A stretch of DNA of 39,242 nt from Bacteroidales bacterium. Its GTDB lineage: Bacteria > Bacteroidota > Bacteroidia > Bacteroidales > UBA12077. Positions 1 through 8,969 of the stretch are shown here, one piece after another. A program made the position numbers and the translations under genes. Location: assembly GCA_013138975.1 (NCBI GenBank), contig WTBR01000048.1, forward strand, positions 1 through 39,242. Reading direction: 5' to 3'. The notes under the pieces were generated by a model. It made no database searches. It had not been told where the DNA came from and saw only the letters and a list, made by a program, of their open reading frames with translations. Numbering within the stretch: position 1 is the first letter of the stretch; every line of letters starts with the position of its first letter.

Positions 1-160
1 TGTAAAGAGGGGATTATCAATTAAATCGAGATCGTTGTCTCATTGGTATTAAAAACCTTATTCCTCTTTTTGTTCTTTCCTTAATTTGTACTAAAATATA
101 ATAATTTGCTAACTTAGGTTGGTATAAGATAATAATTCAAAAATTTAGATGAATAAATGC

Positions 161-168
161 TACATTTG
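161..168 (+). promoter_or_regulatory. Candidate -7 promoter element for the nucleotidyltransferase-HEPN gene
   Basis: TACATTTG matches the Bacteroidota -7 consensus TAnnTTTG and lies 26 bases before the GTG start at 195. No clear TTTG is seen at the -33 distance, so this is a half-supported promoter. The preceding 160 bases hold no gene that I can see. Confidence 0.45.
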
Positions 169-194
169 CTTTTAAGTATTAAATTAAAATTTAA

Positions 195-1073
195 GTGAAA
201 AAAACAGCTAAGCACTTACCGGAAGTTAAACGATATGAGTTAAGCTTAATTAAACAAACTATTCTTGGTTTTTGCCCGGATATCGAAATGATAATCCTGT
301 TTGGCAGCTTTGCAAGAGGCGACTGGGTGGAAGATAAATATCAGGAAGACCATATTACCTACGAATACAAAAGCGATTTTGACCTTTTATTAATTTTTAA
401 CAACGAAGGTCAGGCGAATAGCGTTCCGCTTAAACAGAAACTCGAAAAGCGCATCCGGGGAGCTGGTGTAAATACCCGAATATCTCTTATTCTGCACACC
501 ATAAATTTTGTAAATAAGAAAATATCAAAAGGTAATTATTTCTTTGCCGATATAAAGAAAGAGGGCATAATGCTCTACGATTCAGAAAACCACAAACTGG
601 CAAGACGCAAAAAACTTAATAATAAGGAAAGGCAAAAGTACGCACAAGAAGATTTTGAGCATTGGTTTAAAAGTGCCAATATGTTTTTTGAAGACTTTGA
701 GAGTAATTATCTGAAAGGATTTTCAAACAGCCTATATTATAACAAAGCTGCCTTTGAGCTTCATCAGGCAACCGAAAGATATTATCATGCACTTATATTA
801 GTCTTTACAGGATACAAACCCAAAACACACGATCTCGAAGAATTGGGCAGACAAGCCAAAAACTTTAACCCTGAGTTTAACAAGGTATTTCCAAAGTGTA
901 CAAAAGAGGAAAAACGACTTTTTGAACTATTGCAAAAAGCATACGTAGATGCCCGGTATAAAAGGGATTATGCAATTGAAAAAGAGGAATTAGAGTATTT
1001 AGGGCAAAAAGTAGAAATATTGAAAGAGATAACTGAAAAAATTTGTGGGGAGAAGATAGAGGGGTTTGTATGA
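195..1073 (+). CDS. Nucleotidyltransferase-HEPN fusion protein
   Basis: A 292-residue protein. The N-terminal half is a minimal (MntA-like) nucleotidyltransferase: GSFARGD at residues 37-43 is the GSxxRG motif, and SDFDLLL at 60-66 supplies two metal-binding aspartates (D61, D63). The C-terminal half from about residue 150 is helical and HEPN-like (the LHQATERYYHALIL helix near 190). The usual HEPN RNase motif RxxxxH is not visible; the corresponding place reads RYKRDY near residue 255. Separate MntA and HepT proteins form toxin-antitoxin pairs in which the transferase AMPylates the HEPN partner; here both are fused, so it may act alone or in another role. The start is GTG, with no ATG nearby in frame and a stop just upstream. 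It is a single-gene unit. Confidence 0.85.
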   Translation: MKKTAKHLPEVKRYELSLIKQTILGFCPDIEMIILFGSFARGDWVEDKYQEDHITYEYKSDFDLLLIFNNEGQANSVPLKQKLEKRIRGAGVNTRISLILHTINFVNKKISKGNYFFADIKKEGIMLYDSENHKLARRKKLNNKERQKYAQEDFEHWFKSANMFFEDFESNYLKGFSNSLYYNKAAFELHQATERYYHALILVFTGYKPKTHDLEELGRQAKNFNPEFNKVFPKCTKEEKRLFELLQKAYVDARYKRDYAIEKEELEYLGQKVEILKEITEKICGEKIEGFV

Positions 1074-1168
1074 CGATAAAGTGTTTTTAACGAAAAAATG
1101 ATAATCTGTATTTAAAAAAGACACTAAAAATATTTATAAAAAAAGTTATACATAAACCTGTTTTTGAA

Positions 1169-1834
1169 ATGGCAAAAAGGCTAATCAATTTTATTTTAAT
1201 AATAAGCTTACTTGTTGGTTGTTCTCAAGCTGATAATAAAAGCAATATTGAAAGAGTAAATAGATTTGAGAACCATATCGGTAATGAAAATGCAAAATTA
1301 TTGACTGAAATTATTGATAGTTTTGATAGTTTATTACATACTGAATTTAACTGCAAGTCTGACATTGATTGTTATATTTTATTTCTTCAGAGTGTGTATA
1401 ATCAAAAAGACATTAATTTCATTACAAATTTGCCTGAAAGCAAGAGAATAGAATTGAAAAATAAAATTGTTAATACTGGCTTAAGAAAAGATATTTGGCA
1501 GTATGAATTTGAATTACGACAAGACACTTCCTTTTACATAGAAGAAATATTCCCCGTTGATTGGACAGATTCGATGAAAACTGAGGTTTTAGCCAATTCT
1601 GATAGTGTTGTTACTTATAATATTTTTGGATCCTTTCTGACAGGGTTGGAATTAGTGCAAGATAATGACTCATCTTTAATTAATTACATTGACGCTATAA
1701 AAGCTACAGGCGGAATGAGTAATTCTTTATTAGCTCAAGGATTATTATATGCTCATGATAATTATGGAATTAATGACTATTTTCTGAAAAGAATTGTAAC
1801 GACAGAATTTTTCCTTCTATATTTAAATATTTAA
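1169..1834 (+). CDS. Putative lipoprotein of unknown function
   Basis: A 221-residue protein starting with a lipoprotein signal peptide: a charged start (MAKR), a hydrophobic stretch at residues 5-16, and a lipobox LVGC with the lipidated cysteine at residue 18. The mature part is acidic and mostly alpha-helical in character, with no family I recognise. It is on its own, 95 bases after the nucleotidyltransferase gene, and base use is similar to its neighbours. It is probably anchored in the outer membrane or the periplasmic face of the inner membrane; the sequence does not decide between them. Confidence 0.75.
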   Translation: MAKRLINFILIISLLVGCSQADNKSNIERVNRFENHIGNENAKLLTEIIDSFDSLLHTEFNCKSDIDCYILFLQSVYNQKDINFITNLPESKRIELKNKIVNTGLRKDIWQYEFELRQDTSFYIEEIFPVDWTDSMKTEVLANSDSVVTYNIFGSFLTGLELVQDNDSSLINYIDAIKATGGMSNSLLAQGLLYAHDNYGINDYFLKRIVTTEFFLLYLNI

Positions 1835-1876
1835 AAAACAGTTCAATGTATAATCGAATTGGTAGCTGACGAGATA

Positions 1877-2006
1877 ATAATCACGCCAGTGTACCTTTCA
1901 CTCCACAATTACTCTCGTAATTGTATGCGTGCATCGCTCCTTTCGTTCATACCAAATATCCCCCAGATATTTCTCTCCCGGTAACATATACAGTGGTTCG
2001 TTAAGT
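1877..2006 (+). repeat. attC-like imperfect palindrome, copy A
   Basis: A 130-base element with long imperfect dyad symmetry. The right end GTTAAGT (2000-2006) fits the integron core-site consensus GTTRRRY; the left end is degenerate. Inner hairpins are ACAATTAC-tctc-GTAATTGT and AAATATC-cccca-GATATTT. Copy B at 3337-3466 has the same length and order of stems, and the two copies bracket the pair of genes on the minus strand. Confidence 0.6.
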
Positions 2007-2132
2007 TGTGGGAAACAAATTTTCACAACGAAAGGAGTAAATTTGTTTGTAAATATTGAGTGAATAAGCATTGTTTATAAGTTATATAAATTCTACATTT
2101 TCGTATTAAAACATTTTACCTACAGTTTTTTA

Positions 2133-2669
2133 CTATTCTGCTTTGATTAATTTACTAACATTTACATGTTTTTCTACCTTAGGTCTCCATTCATCCTGAC
2201 TTGACATAGTATCGCAAATCTTTTCATGATAGTAAACTTGAAACCATGTCTTCTTATGAAATTCACAAATATTCTTATATGTTTTTTCAGAATGTATCAT
2301 TAATCTCATCATAAATTCATCTCTAGGTTCTCGATGGTTGTTAATGACTTTACTCAAAAGTATAGGAGTTATATCAATGTCTTTCGCAAAATTGCTCCTT
2401 TTACTATATATTGTATCTATATATGTGGTCAAGAATTCAGTAAAAAAATTATTATCCTGATAAACAGGTTTACTAATGTATTCCTCCATCTTAAACTTTA
2501 ATTGCAATAATTTAGCACGAGCAATTTGATCTTTTGATAAATTATGCATTCTCTTCAACCTTGCTTCCATTAGTGCTTTACCATCCACTTCTTTGTCTCT
2601 TTTTGAAGTGTATCTTGAATCTACACCATACTCAGCATCTTCTAACACTTTATTCTTCTTTTTAGTCAT
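2133..2669 (-). CDS. HTH protein, probable antitoxin partner of the upstream GNAT-like protein
   Basis: A 178-residue protein. A lysine-rich N-terminus is followed by a helical linker and a helix-turn-helix-like stretch at about residues 92-130 (SNFAKDIDITPILLSKVINN), which reads as a lambda-repressor-like recognition region. Its start overlaps the end of the upstream gene by 8 bases, so the two are translationally coupled. Order, overlap and sizes fit a toxin-antitoxin operon with the toxin gene first and the DNA-binding antitoxin second. Two tandem palindromes in front of the operon are the likely binding sites. The assignment as antitoxin is an inference from context; a plain regulator is the alternative. 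Confidence 0.7.
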   Translation of the reverse strand: MTKKKNKVLEDAEYGVDSRYTSKRDKEVDGKALMEARLKRMHNLSKDQIARAKLLQLKFKMEEYISKPVYQDNNFFTEFLTTYIDTIYSKRSNFAKDIDITPILLSKVINNHREPRDEFMMRLMIHSEKTYKNICEFHKKTWFQVYYHEKICDTMSSQDEWRPKVEKHVNVSKLIKAE

Positions 2670-3129
2670 GATCGTACGTGTTAATTAAATTCATTATTTC
2701 TATAATCTCAACGCTTAAAGTCATACCTGTTATGTTCATCCCATATTTATCTATGTAATGTTGGGCAATTATTTCTTTAGGTTTTAAGGAAACGCAAGCA
2801 AGTTCAGCATATTCTTTAATAGCAATTTTGGAGACAAAAGTTATCAGATTTCCTGCAATGTGTTTATATTTTTTATCACTACCCCTGTTTTCTTTAGAAA
2901 CCGATAAGAGTCTAATATGGATTCTCCATTCTGTCGGAATTCGCTCAAAAGAAACAAGACCAAGTATATCGCTTGAATCAATTATCCTTAACTTATATAT
3001 TTCCCATTCTTTTTCTTCTGCCCAATCAAAGAAGTATCGTCTTTTAGTTATATTTTTATAATCTCCACTTTCAACAGGTTCAATCTTTACTTGATGGCTC
3101 TTACCTGATGTTGTGTCTATTACTATCAT
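2662..3129 (-). CDS. GNAT-like protein, probable toxin of a two-gene operon
   Basis: A 155-residue protein with the alternating strand pattern of a GNAT acetyltransferase: an early strand/charged segment, WRIHIRLLSVSKENRG at about 67-82 (strand 4 and the start of the acetyl-CoA loop), and a later YIDKYGM turn near 126. The classic Q/RxxGxG/A loop is not clear (RGSDKKYKHIAG is the nearest), so the family call is tentative. GNAT toxins paired with DNA-binding antitoxins acetylate aminoacyl-tRNA. No upstream alternative start exists before an in-frame stop. The start ATG is only five bases past a -7 promoter element, so the mRNA would be nearly leaderless. Confidence 0.6.
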   Translation of the reverse strand: MIVIDTTSGKSHQVKIEPVESGDYKNITKRRYFFDWAEEKEWEIYKLRIIDSSDILGLVSFERIPTEWRIHIRLLSVSKENRGSDKKYKHIAGNLITFVSKIAIKEYAELACVSLKPKEIIAQHYIDKYGMNITGMTLSVEIIEIMNLINTYDHD

Positions 3130-3133
3130 ATTG

Positions 3134-3141
3134 CAAATATA
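3134..3141 (-). promoter_or_regulatory. -7 promoter element of the GNAT-like/HTH operon
   Basis: Read on the minus strand this is TATATTTG, a full match to the Bacteroidota TAnnTTTG consensus. It ends only a few bases before the ATG at 3129, which suggests a leaderless or nearly leaderless transcript. No -33 TTTG is found at normal spacing; that region is taken up by the palindromes at 3149-3196. Confidence 0.55.
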
Positions 3142-3148
3142 TGAAAAG

Positions 3149-3196
3149 TTTCCACAAATTGGAAATTATTGAACTGAAGTTTCCGTAAATTGGAAA
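3149..3196. promoter_or_regulatory. Two tandem palindromic operators of the GNAT-like/HTH operon
   Basis: Two 17-base sites with the form TTTCC-N7-GGAAA occur at 3149-3165 and 3180-3196. Their start-to-start distance is 31 bases, close to three helical turns, so two dimers could sit on one face of the DNA. They overlap the space where the -33 box should be, which fits autorepression by the HTH protein. Confidence 0.65.
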
Positions 3197-3336
3197 TAGA
3201 TTGACTTTGCATTTTGATACGAATCGGTAAATTGTAGTTACTTACAAATATATACATCATGGATAAAATACAACAAACTGACAGATCAGTATATTAAAAC
3301 CACCCTACGCCTAGTCGAGTATATGACTCACGGTAA

Positions 3337-3466
3337 TTTAACCGCCAGTATATCTCTCACACCACAATAACTCTCGTAATTGTACGCTTGCTTCGCACCC
3401 TCCTTTCATTCCAAATGTCCCCTGGGCATTTCTCTCTCAGTTACATATACAGCGGTTCGTTAAATT
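3337..3466 (+). repeat. attC-like imperfect palindrome, copy B
   Basis: A 130-base element. Its ends ATTTAAC (3337-3343) and GTTAAAT (3460-3466) are exact reverse complements and fit the integron attC core consensus RYYYAAC / GTTRRRY. Next to them AACCGC-ca-GTATAT on the left pairs with ATATAC-a-GCGGTT on the right. It is related to copy A (1877-2006), and paired positions in the inner stem change together between the copies. Confidence 0.65.
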
Positions 3467-3493
3467 TTCACCAACAAAGGAAAGCACGAAGTC

Positions 3494-3721
3494 ATGTTTT
3501 ATTTTAAATCCATACAATTTGAATTTGAAGTTAAAAAATTGCAATTTTGTGTCATGAGTAAAGATATTTTAATAACTGGTGTTACTGTAACCCAGCAAAT
3601 GAAAAAAGCAAGGGGAATTCTTAAATATCAAGTTATTCCAAAAGAGAATAAATTTCAACAAAGAAAACAGCTTGGTTTATTAAGCCCTGAATTGATTAGT
3701 GCAATAAAATCAAATGCCTAA
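3494..3721 (+). CDS. Small hypothetical protein
   Basis: An open frame of 75 residues (57 if the second Met at 3548 region is used). It has no signal peptide, membrane segment or motif that I recognise; the C-terminal half is basic and polar. It begins directly after the attC-like copy B. It may be a real small gene, a remnant or a chance frame. The 350 bases that follow, up to 4071, show no gene, only short A/T-rich stretches. Confidence 0.25.
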   Translation: MFYFKSIQFEFEVKKLQFCVMSKDILITGVTVTQQMKKARGILKYQVIPKENKFQQRKQLGLLSPELISAIKSNA

Positions 3722-4071
3722 ACTTATTATTATTGCTAATTGTAACGGAGCTAACAAACTCCCTTCACTCAACTCTTCATACTCTCACAACCGTCCAAGA
3801 TTACTATATTTTTAAAGCGCCCTGATTCATTGCAAGACACACACCATTATTAAGGTCAAACTTACATTTTAACATGGAACTTCAGCTAAAATGCAAGTAC
3901 TTTGTAATTCGCAAGCTTTTTACTACTTTTAAGATATAATAGCAGATATTGAAATACTTTGAAAAACCCGAACATCTTCAAACGAAATTAGAATAAAAAG
4001 CAAGGTGTTTGGATTAAGAATAGAGACAAGTATTTTCTTAAATTAATTATTAATAAATCAAAAACGATAAA

Positions 4072-4890
4072 ATGAAACGTTCACTCCTTATTTATATTCT
4101 ATTATTTATAATGGAATTTTCTTTCCATCAAGCTTTCTGTCAGGAAAATAAAAGAGATACGACATTATTTAATGAACATCAGGTTAATTTTGAGCATATG
4201 GATTTTATTTCGCATATCAGAGAATTGAAAGTCTTTAGAAAATATAAAGGAGATACATCTCGAATAACCATATGTGCTGATCCTTATTGGATAAGCAACC
4301 TGGTAACAAATGAAGAATATTCTATTTATTTGAATATTATAAAGGTCGATTCTTTGGAAGGGGTTTATCAAAACGCACTACCCGCCTTAGATTTACTTAA
4401 TCAAAAAATAAAAGAATTAGATATCACACTCAGTGAATATAGTTCAAAACAAGAGTATAAGTATTATCCGGTTTTAGGACTTAGTTGGTATCAAGCAAGA
4501 AAATATTGTGCATGGAAGACAATTACAGTTTATGCTGAGTTAGAAATGGCACAACTGCCAAATGAAAAAATTTATCGATTGCCGATTCAAGCTGAAATTG
4601 AATTTGCAAAAAAAATTGTAGATATCAACTTACCAGTCATTTCCAAAATTGATAGTACTTATAATAATCGTGATATAGTTGATTTTAATAAAAGCATTAA
4701 CGAGTGGACTGGTGAAGCTTTTCTGGAATCAACTTACTTTACAAAAATGTCTAGTGAAAAGGATTCTGACAAAATTGTAATTTATAGAAAGAAGCTTAAC
4801 GCAAATACTTTTGGTGAGAAGGAAAAGGGTTTTTTGAATGTGGGATTTAGATTTGCTCAAACCTATAGAACTGTTAAAAACTCGGAATGA
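4072..4890 (+). CDS. Secreted FGE/sulfatase-modifying-factor-like domain protein
   Basis: A 272-residue protein with a signal peptide (residues 1-23, ending near FCQ). The remainder carries the landmarks of the formylglycine-generating-enzyme fold also used by gliding proteins GldJ and GldK: YWISNLVTNEEY near 67-78, VLGLSWYQARKYCAWK near 135-151, RLPIQAEIEFAKK near 170-182, NEWTG near 208, and the closing LNVGFRFAQ near 253-261. It is shorter than normal for the family, and the paired catalytic cysteines of true FGE are not seen, so a structural or binding role is more likely than sulfatase activation. It stands alone between the attC-like elements. Confidence 0.75.
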   Translation: MKRSLLIYILLFIMEFSFHQAFCQENKRDTTLFNEHQVNFEHMDFISHIRELKVFRKYKGDTSRITICADPYWISNLVTNEEYSIYLNIIKVDSLEGVYQNALPALDLLNQKIKELDITLSEYSSKQEYKYYPVLGLSWYQARKYCAWKTITVYAELEMAQLPNEKIYRLPIQAEIEFAKKIVDINLPVISKIDSTYNNRDIVDFNKSINEWTGEAFLESTYFTKMSSEKDSDKIVIYRKKLNANTFGEKEKGFLNVGFRFAQTYRTVKNSE

Positions 4891-4968
4891 TTAAAACAGT
4901 CTGGAAATTCAATACTTTTAATAAGCTCAACGATTTGTTATAATGCTTTAGCCACAAAAAACACAGGA

Positions 4969-5700
4969 ATGAAAATAGCAATATTATCTGATATACATGG
5001 AAATACCTGGGCCTTAAATGAAGTTCTACAGGATATTAAATCTAAAAAAATAGAGACAATTATTAATCTTGGCGATAGCTTAAATGGCCCACTTGACCCA
5101 AAAGGAACATTCAATTTACTTATTGAAAATAATGTTTTAAGTATTTGTGGGAATGGAGACAGGTTAATTCTTGAGAGTTTAGGCTCAACATCTCAATTTA
5201 AAACAATGGAGTATGTAAAAACTCAAATTGATAATGATGTTATTGATTGGCTGAAAAAGCTTCCTTTTGAATTAATTAATAATAATATTTATTGTTGTCA
5301 TGCCAGTCCTGATAGTGATACTAGCTATTTATTAGAAAACCTGAAAGCTGATCATATTGAATTTAAAGAATACTCGGAAATAGATAGAATATTAAAAGAT
5401 ATTAAGCAAGAAATAATTGTTTGTGGGCATAGTCATGTTTCAAGAATAGTTAAGACAGCTTATAAGTTAATCCTTAATGTCGGGAGTGTGGGTTTACCTG
5501 CCTATGATGATGAATTGCCAATTCCACATAAAATGGAAAATTTCAATCCTTATGCATCTTATTCGATACTAACATTATCTGATAATCCTGTTAAAATTGA
5601 ACAAGTAGCTATTTCTTATGATTACGAGATAGCAGCAAGTACAGCTGAAAAGAATGAAAGAAACGATTGGGCTAAATGGATAAGAACTGGAAGAGTGTAA
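4969..5700 (+). CDS. Calcineurin-like metallophosphoesterase (YfcE/MJ0936-type)
   Basis: A 243-residue cytosolic phosphoesterase. The metal-binding motifs are all present in order: SDIHGN (7-12), GDSLNGP (36-42), GNGD (62-65, in place of the usual GNHD), CCHASP (near 111) and CGHSH (near 151). These bind the two metal ions of the PF12850 family. The substrate cannot be told from sequence; relatives hydrolyse phosphodiesters or small phosphoesters. There is no signal peptide. It follows the FGE-like gene by 78 bases on the same strand, but an attC-like element ends the unit downstream. Confidence 0.9.
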   Translation: MKIAILSDIHGNTWALNEVLQDIKSKKIETIINLGDSLNGPLDPKGTFNLLIENNVLSICGNGDRLILESLGSTSQFKTMEYVKTQIDNDVIDWLKKLPFELINNNIYCCHASPDSDTSYLLENLKADHIEFKEYSEIDRILKDIKQEIIVCGHSHVSRIVKTAYKLILNVGSVGLPAYDDELPIPHKMENFNPYASYSILTLSDNPVKIEQVAISYDYEIAASTAEKNERNDWAKWIRTGRV

Positions 5701-5716
5701 TGAATTGCAAGAACGA

Positions 5717-5815
5717 TTTAAACAGAACAGTAGTAAAAGTTTCCATTACTCTGCCCCCATCTCTCGCAAGAAGGTTGACTGACTGCCAAAGCCATCGTAT
5801 TATCTGTTGTTGAGT
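5717..5815 (+). repeat. attC-like imperfect palindrome, copy C
   Basis: A 99-base element with a left end TTTAAAC and a right end GTTGAGT (5809-5815), which fits GTTRRRY. Left arm ACAGAACAGTAGT pairs imperfectly with right arm ATTATCTGTTGTT. The right half shares the series TGACyGCCAAAGCC...ATTATC with the element at 10357-10495, so the two belong to one family. Confidence 0.45.
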
Positions 5816-5828
5816 TACGGTTGTACTT

Positions 5829-6521
5829 TTAGGCAATCCATAATCGTTTTGAATTTACAATTCTCCATTTACTTTCAACCCTTTGAAGAAATAATACTCT
5901 ACCCGTCCAGCAATCTATTCCACAACAATAATCACAAAAAATTATTGCCTTGTTATAATTCTCATCAAAATAAACTCTTGATAAAGTAATTACACCACCA
6001 AATTTGAAATTATACTTTTCATGGAAGATTTGTCTCCCTGATGGGAATTCAGAATAATATCTAAGTTCATACTTACCAGTATCAACAATCTCATTTAGTT
6101 CCAATTTTACCGGGTTTTTCGTATTCTCAATTATTGACTTTGTGATAAAATTATAATTTTTAAATATTGTATCCAGAAGGTTATCTTTAGTAAGTTTAAA
6201 ATGGTCATTATTAACTATAGTATCAAAGACAGCAACAATAAATTTTGAAGTATTAATATTCCGTGCCTTTAACTCATTTTCAATATTGCGAAGAATCACT
6301 TTCTGTTCCACCGTATCAAAACCAATAAATTCTCCTTTTTCATTATAAAGTGGTGGTGGTGGCGGTGGAATTGGCACATTAAAATTGTAAAAACGAAAAT
6401 ATTCAGATATTTGTAAGAAAATATCATTTATAACTTCTATTTCTTTATCAATTTCAGTTTTAGTTTCATTTTGACAAGAAAATAATGAAATGAACAATAC
6501 AATATAGATAATTTGTTTCAT
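5829..6521 (-). CDS. Putative lipoprotein with a polyproline run
   Basis: A 230-residue protein with a lipoprotein signal: MKQIIYIVLFISLFSC, lipidated cysteine at residue 16. A run PIPPPPPP sits near residues 51-58, coming after a predicted helical stalk; translation of such a run normally needs EF-P. The C-terminal part alternates strands (KWRIVNSKRLWIA at the very end) and may be a small beta domain. No family recognised. It ends inside the right flank of the attC-like copy C and reads away from the GH92 gene, which lies 31 bases upstream on the same strand, so co-transcription with GH92 is possible. Confidence 0.75.
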   Translation of the reverse strand: MKQIIYIVLFISLFSCQNETKTEIDKEIEVINDIFLQISEYFRFYNFNVPIPPPPPPLYNEKGEFIGFDTVEQKVILRNIENELKARNINTSKFIVAVFDTIVNNDHFKLTKDNLLDTIFKNYNFITKSIIENTKNPVKLELNEIVDTGKYELRYYSEFPSGRQIFHEKYNFKFGGVITLSRVYFDENYNKAIIFCDYCCGIDCWTGRVLFLQRVESKWRIVNSKRLWIA

Positions 6522-6552
6522 ATTAGCATGTACTAAAGCCTTTACGCCTATA

Positions 6553-8865
6553 TTACATTTTCGGTTTATTAGTCATTTCAAAAACAATTTCTCCTCCATT
6601 CATAATGTCTTGATGTTGCAATGTGGATCCTTCAATAATTTTTCCATTAAGCAAAACACGTTGAACATACACATTTTCCTTACTCTGATTTTTCGCGGTA
6701 ATCGTAAGTGTTTTTCCGTTCTCTAAATGAATAATCGCTTCTTCAACTAAAGGGCTTCCCAGTGCGTATTCTGATAATCCGGGAGTTACAGGATAAAAGC
6801 CTAAACTACTAAAAACGTACCAGGCACTCATTTGTCCTGCATCATCGTTACCACATAAACCGTCAACTGTTGAACCATACATTGTGTCCATAATCAATCG
6901 AACACGTTCTTGTGTTTTGCATGGTTTTCCTGTCCAATTATATAAATAAGGGATATGATGTCCCGGTTCATTTCCTTGAACATAATTGCCCATAATTCCA
7001 TCACGCGTAATATCTTCGTGCTTCTCAATAAATTTATCATCCAATTCCATTGTGAATAATGAATCTAAATGCTGGATGAATCGTTCCTTCCCTCCCATCA
7101 TTTGAATCATTTTGTCTAGTTGATGTGGCACGTATAGTCCGTAATTCCAAGCATTCCCTTCAATAAAACCTTGTCCGTGAGTGTCCAAAGGATCAAAATT
7201 TTTCCTGAAAGTACCATCAGCTAACTTTGGCCTCATGTAACCACTTTTCTCGTCGTATACATTGTTGTAATATTCTGAACGATTTAAAAACTCTTGTTCT
7301 TTTTCAGCATTACCAACTTTCTTTGCTATTTGTGCAATACACCAATCATTATAAGCCAATTCCAAAGTTTTTGAAACTGATGAATGGCTTTTATCGTCTG
7401 GCACATAGTTATAATCTATATAATCACCTAAACCATCAAAATATCGAACATTGGCTGTGTTTTCTGAAGCTTGTAAAGCACGTTTATAATCAAAATTGCC
7501 AATATTTTTTGCCATTGCATCTGCTATTACCGAAGTGGCATGATAACCAATCATACACCAATTTTCGTTGGCATAGTGACTCCAAATTGGGAGCATATTA
7601 TGAACGCTTTCATCATGATGTGCTAACATTGATTTTATCATATCATTATTTCGCTCCGGCTGTATAATATTAAATAATGGATGCAAAGCTCTGTATGTAT
7701 CCCAAAGTGAAAAAACAGTGTAATTGGTAAATCCTTCAGAAGTATGAATATTTTGATCCAGTCCTCGATATTGTCCGTCGACATCTTCATATAAAACAGG
7801 ACTTAACATTGTATGATATAATGCGGAATAAAATGTTTTCTTATCGTTTTCTGTAAGCGTTTTCACTTCTATTTTAGCGAGTTCTTTGTTCCATTTATCC
7901 TTGGTTTCATTTTTTGTTTTATCAAAGTCCCAATGCGGAATTTCTGCTTCTAAATTTTTTAGTGCCCCAGAAGTGCTTACCGAAGATAAAGCAAATTTGA
8001 TTTTGATCTTTTCATTTTCATCGGTATCAAAATTAAAATACATTCGAATATCTTTTCCTGCTATTTCCGGGAAATTTTCAGACTGATTAAACCGTCTGTA
8101 AAAACCATCGTAAGTTTCCTTATTGTATTTTTTATGACCATAGGTCTTGAATGGTTTCGAAAATTTCATTGCAAAAAATACTTTTTTAGTTCTTGCCCAA
8201 CCTTTGGTTTGCCTGTAACCGGTAACTAAGGAATCATTTTCTACACGAATAAACGTCCATACATTTTTATTATCGTGATGATATACATTGTACACCATAT
8301 CTAAAATAATATGAGCCTCGTTAGATTTAGGAAAGGTATATTGATGAAATCCAACCCGTTCGCTTGAAGTTAGTTCTGCAGTTACATCATAACTATCTAA
8401 TTTCACTTTATAATATCCGGGTGATGCTGATTCCTTGTCGTGAGAAAATGTTGAATAGAATCCTTTATTATCCTCTATAGTTTTTAAAGGATCAAGAACT
8501 AATTTTCCTGTAGTTGGCATTACTAAAAAATCACCTAAATCGGAATGTCCTGTACCACTTAAATTAGTATGTGAAAAACCTATAATTGTAGAATCACGAT
8601 ATTGATAACCGGCGCAATATTCGTAGGTTTCGCTATTGTAAGTTCCATCCTCATTAAACATCACTTCGAAATTTGTCTACGGACTTAATTGCACCATTCC
8701 AAAAGGTGCAGTTGCTCCGGGAAAGGTGTGTCCCATTTTGCTTGTTCCAATAAACGGATTTACATATTGTGTGAAATCAATTTTTGCAGTTTTAACTTCT
8801 GATTTCTGATTTTTACAGGAAATTACAAGTAGTACTCCTAATGTGATAATTAAAAAATTTCTCAT
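6553..8865 (-). pseudogene. GH92 alpha-mannosidase interrupted by an in-frame amber codon
   Basis: One reading frame of 771 codons, of family GH92 (calcium-dependent exo-alpha-mannosidases, usually alpha-1,2, acting on mannan or N-glycans outside the cell). The first 62 codons give a lipoprotein signal (cysteine at residue 17) and the family start YVNPFIGTSKMGHTFPGATAPFGMVQLSP. Then a TAG codon at 8679-8677 falls exactly where the family continues, followed in the same frame by TNFEVMFNEDG and the rest of the enzyme. Catalytic landmarks are intact: EGNAWNYGLY, GNEPGHHIPYLYN (general acid Glu) and CGNDDAGQMSAWY (base region). Everything else looks under selection, so the change is recent, an assembly error, or read through. 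A restart at ATG 8661 would lack the export signal. Confidence 0.9.
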
Positions 8866-8942
8866 CTTCTTTCTGATTAAACCATGGTTTATATATCAAT
8901 ACTTTGTTAATCTTTGGCAAACCACTTAATTTAAAACTAATA

Positions 8943-8950
8943 CAAAAATA
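8943..8950 (-). promoter_or_regulatory. Candidate -7 element of the GH92 gene
   Basis: On the minus strand this reads TATTTTTG, matching TAnnTTTG, 78 bases before the GH92 start at 8865. No matching -33 box is clear. Confidence 0.35.
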
Positions 8951-8969
8951 TAATGAACTATTATATACG

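Noticed and set aside
7227..7667. Open frame of 146 codons on the plus strand inside GH92
   Set aside because: It is antisense to a well-conserved enzyme gene and has the residue make-up of a shadow frame.
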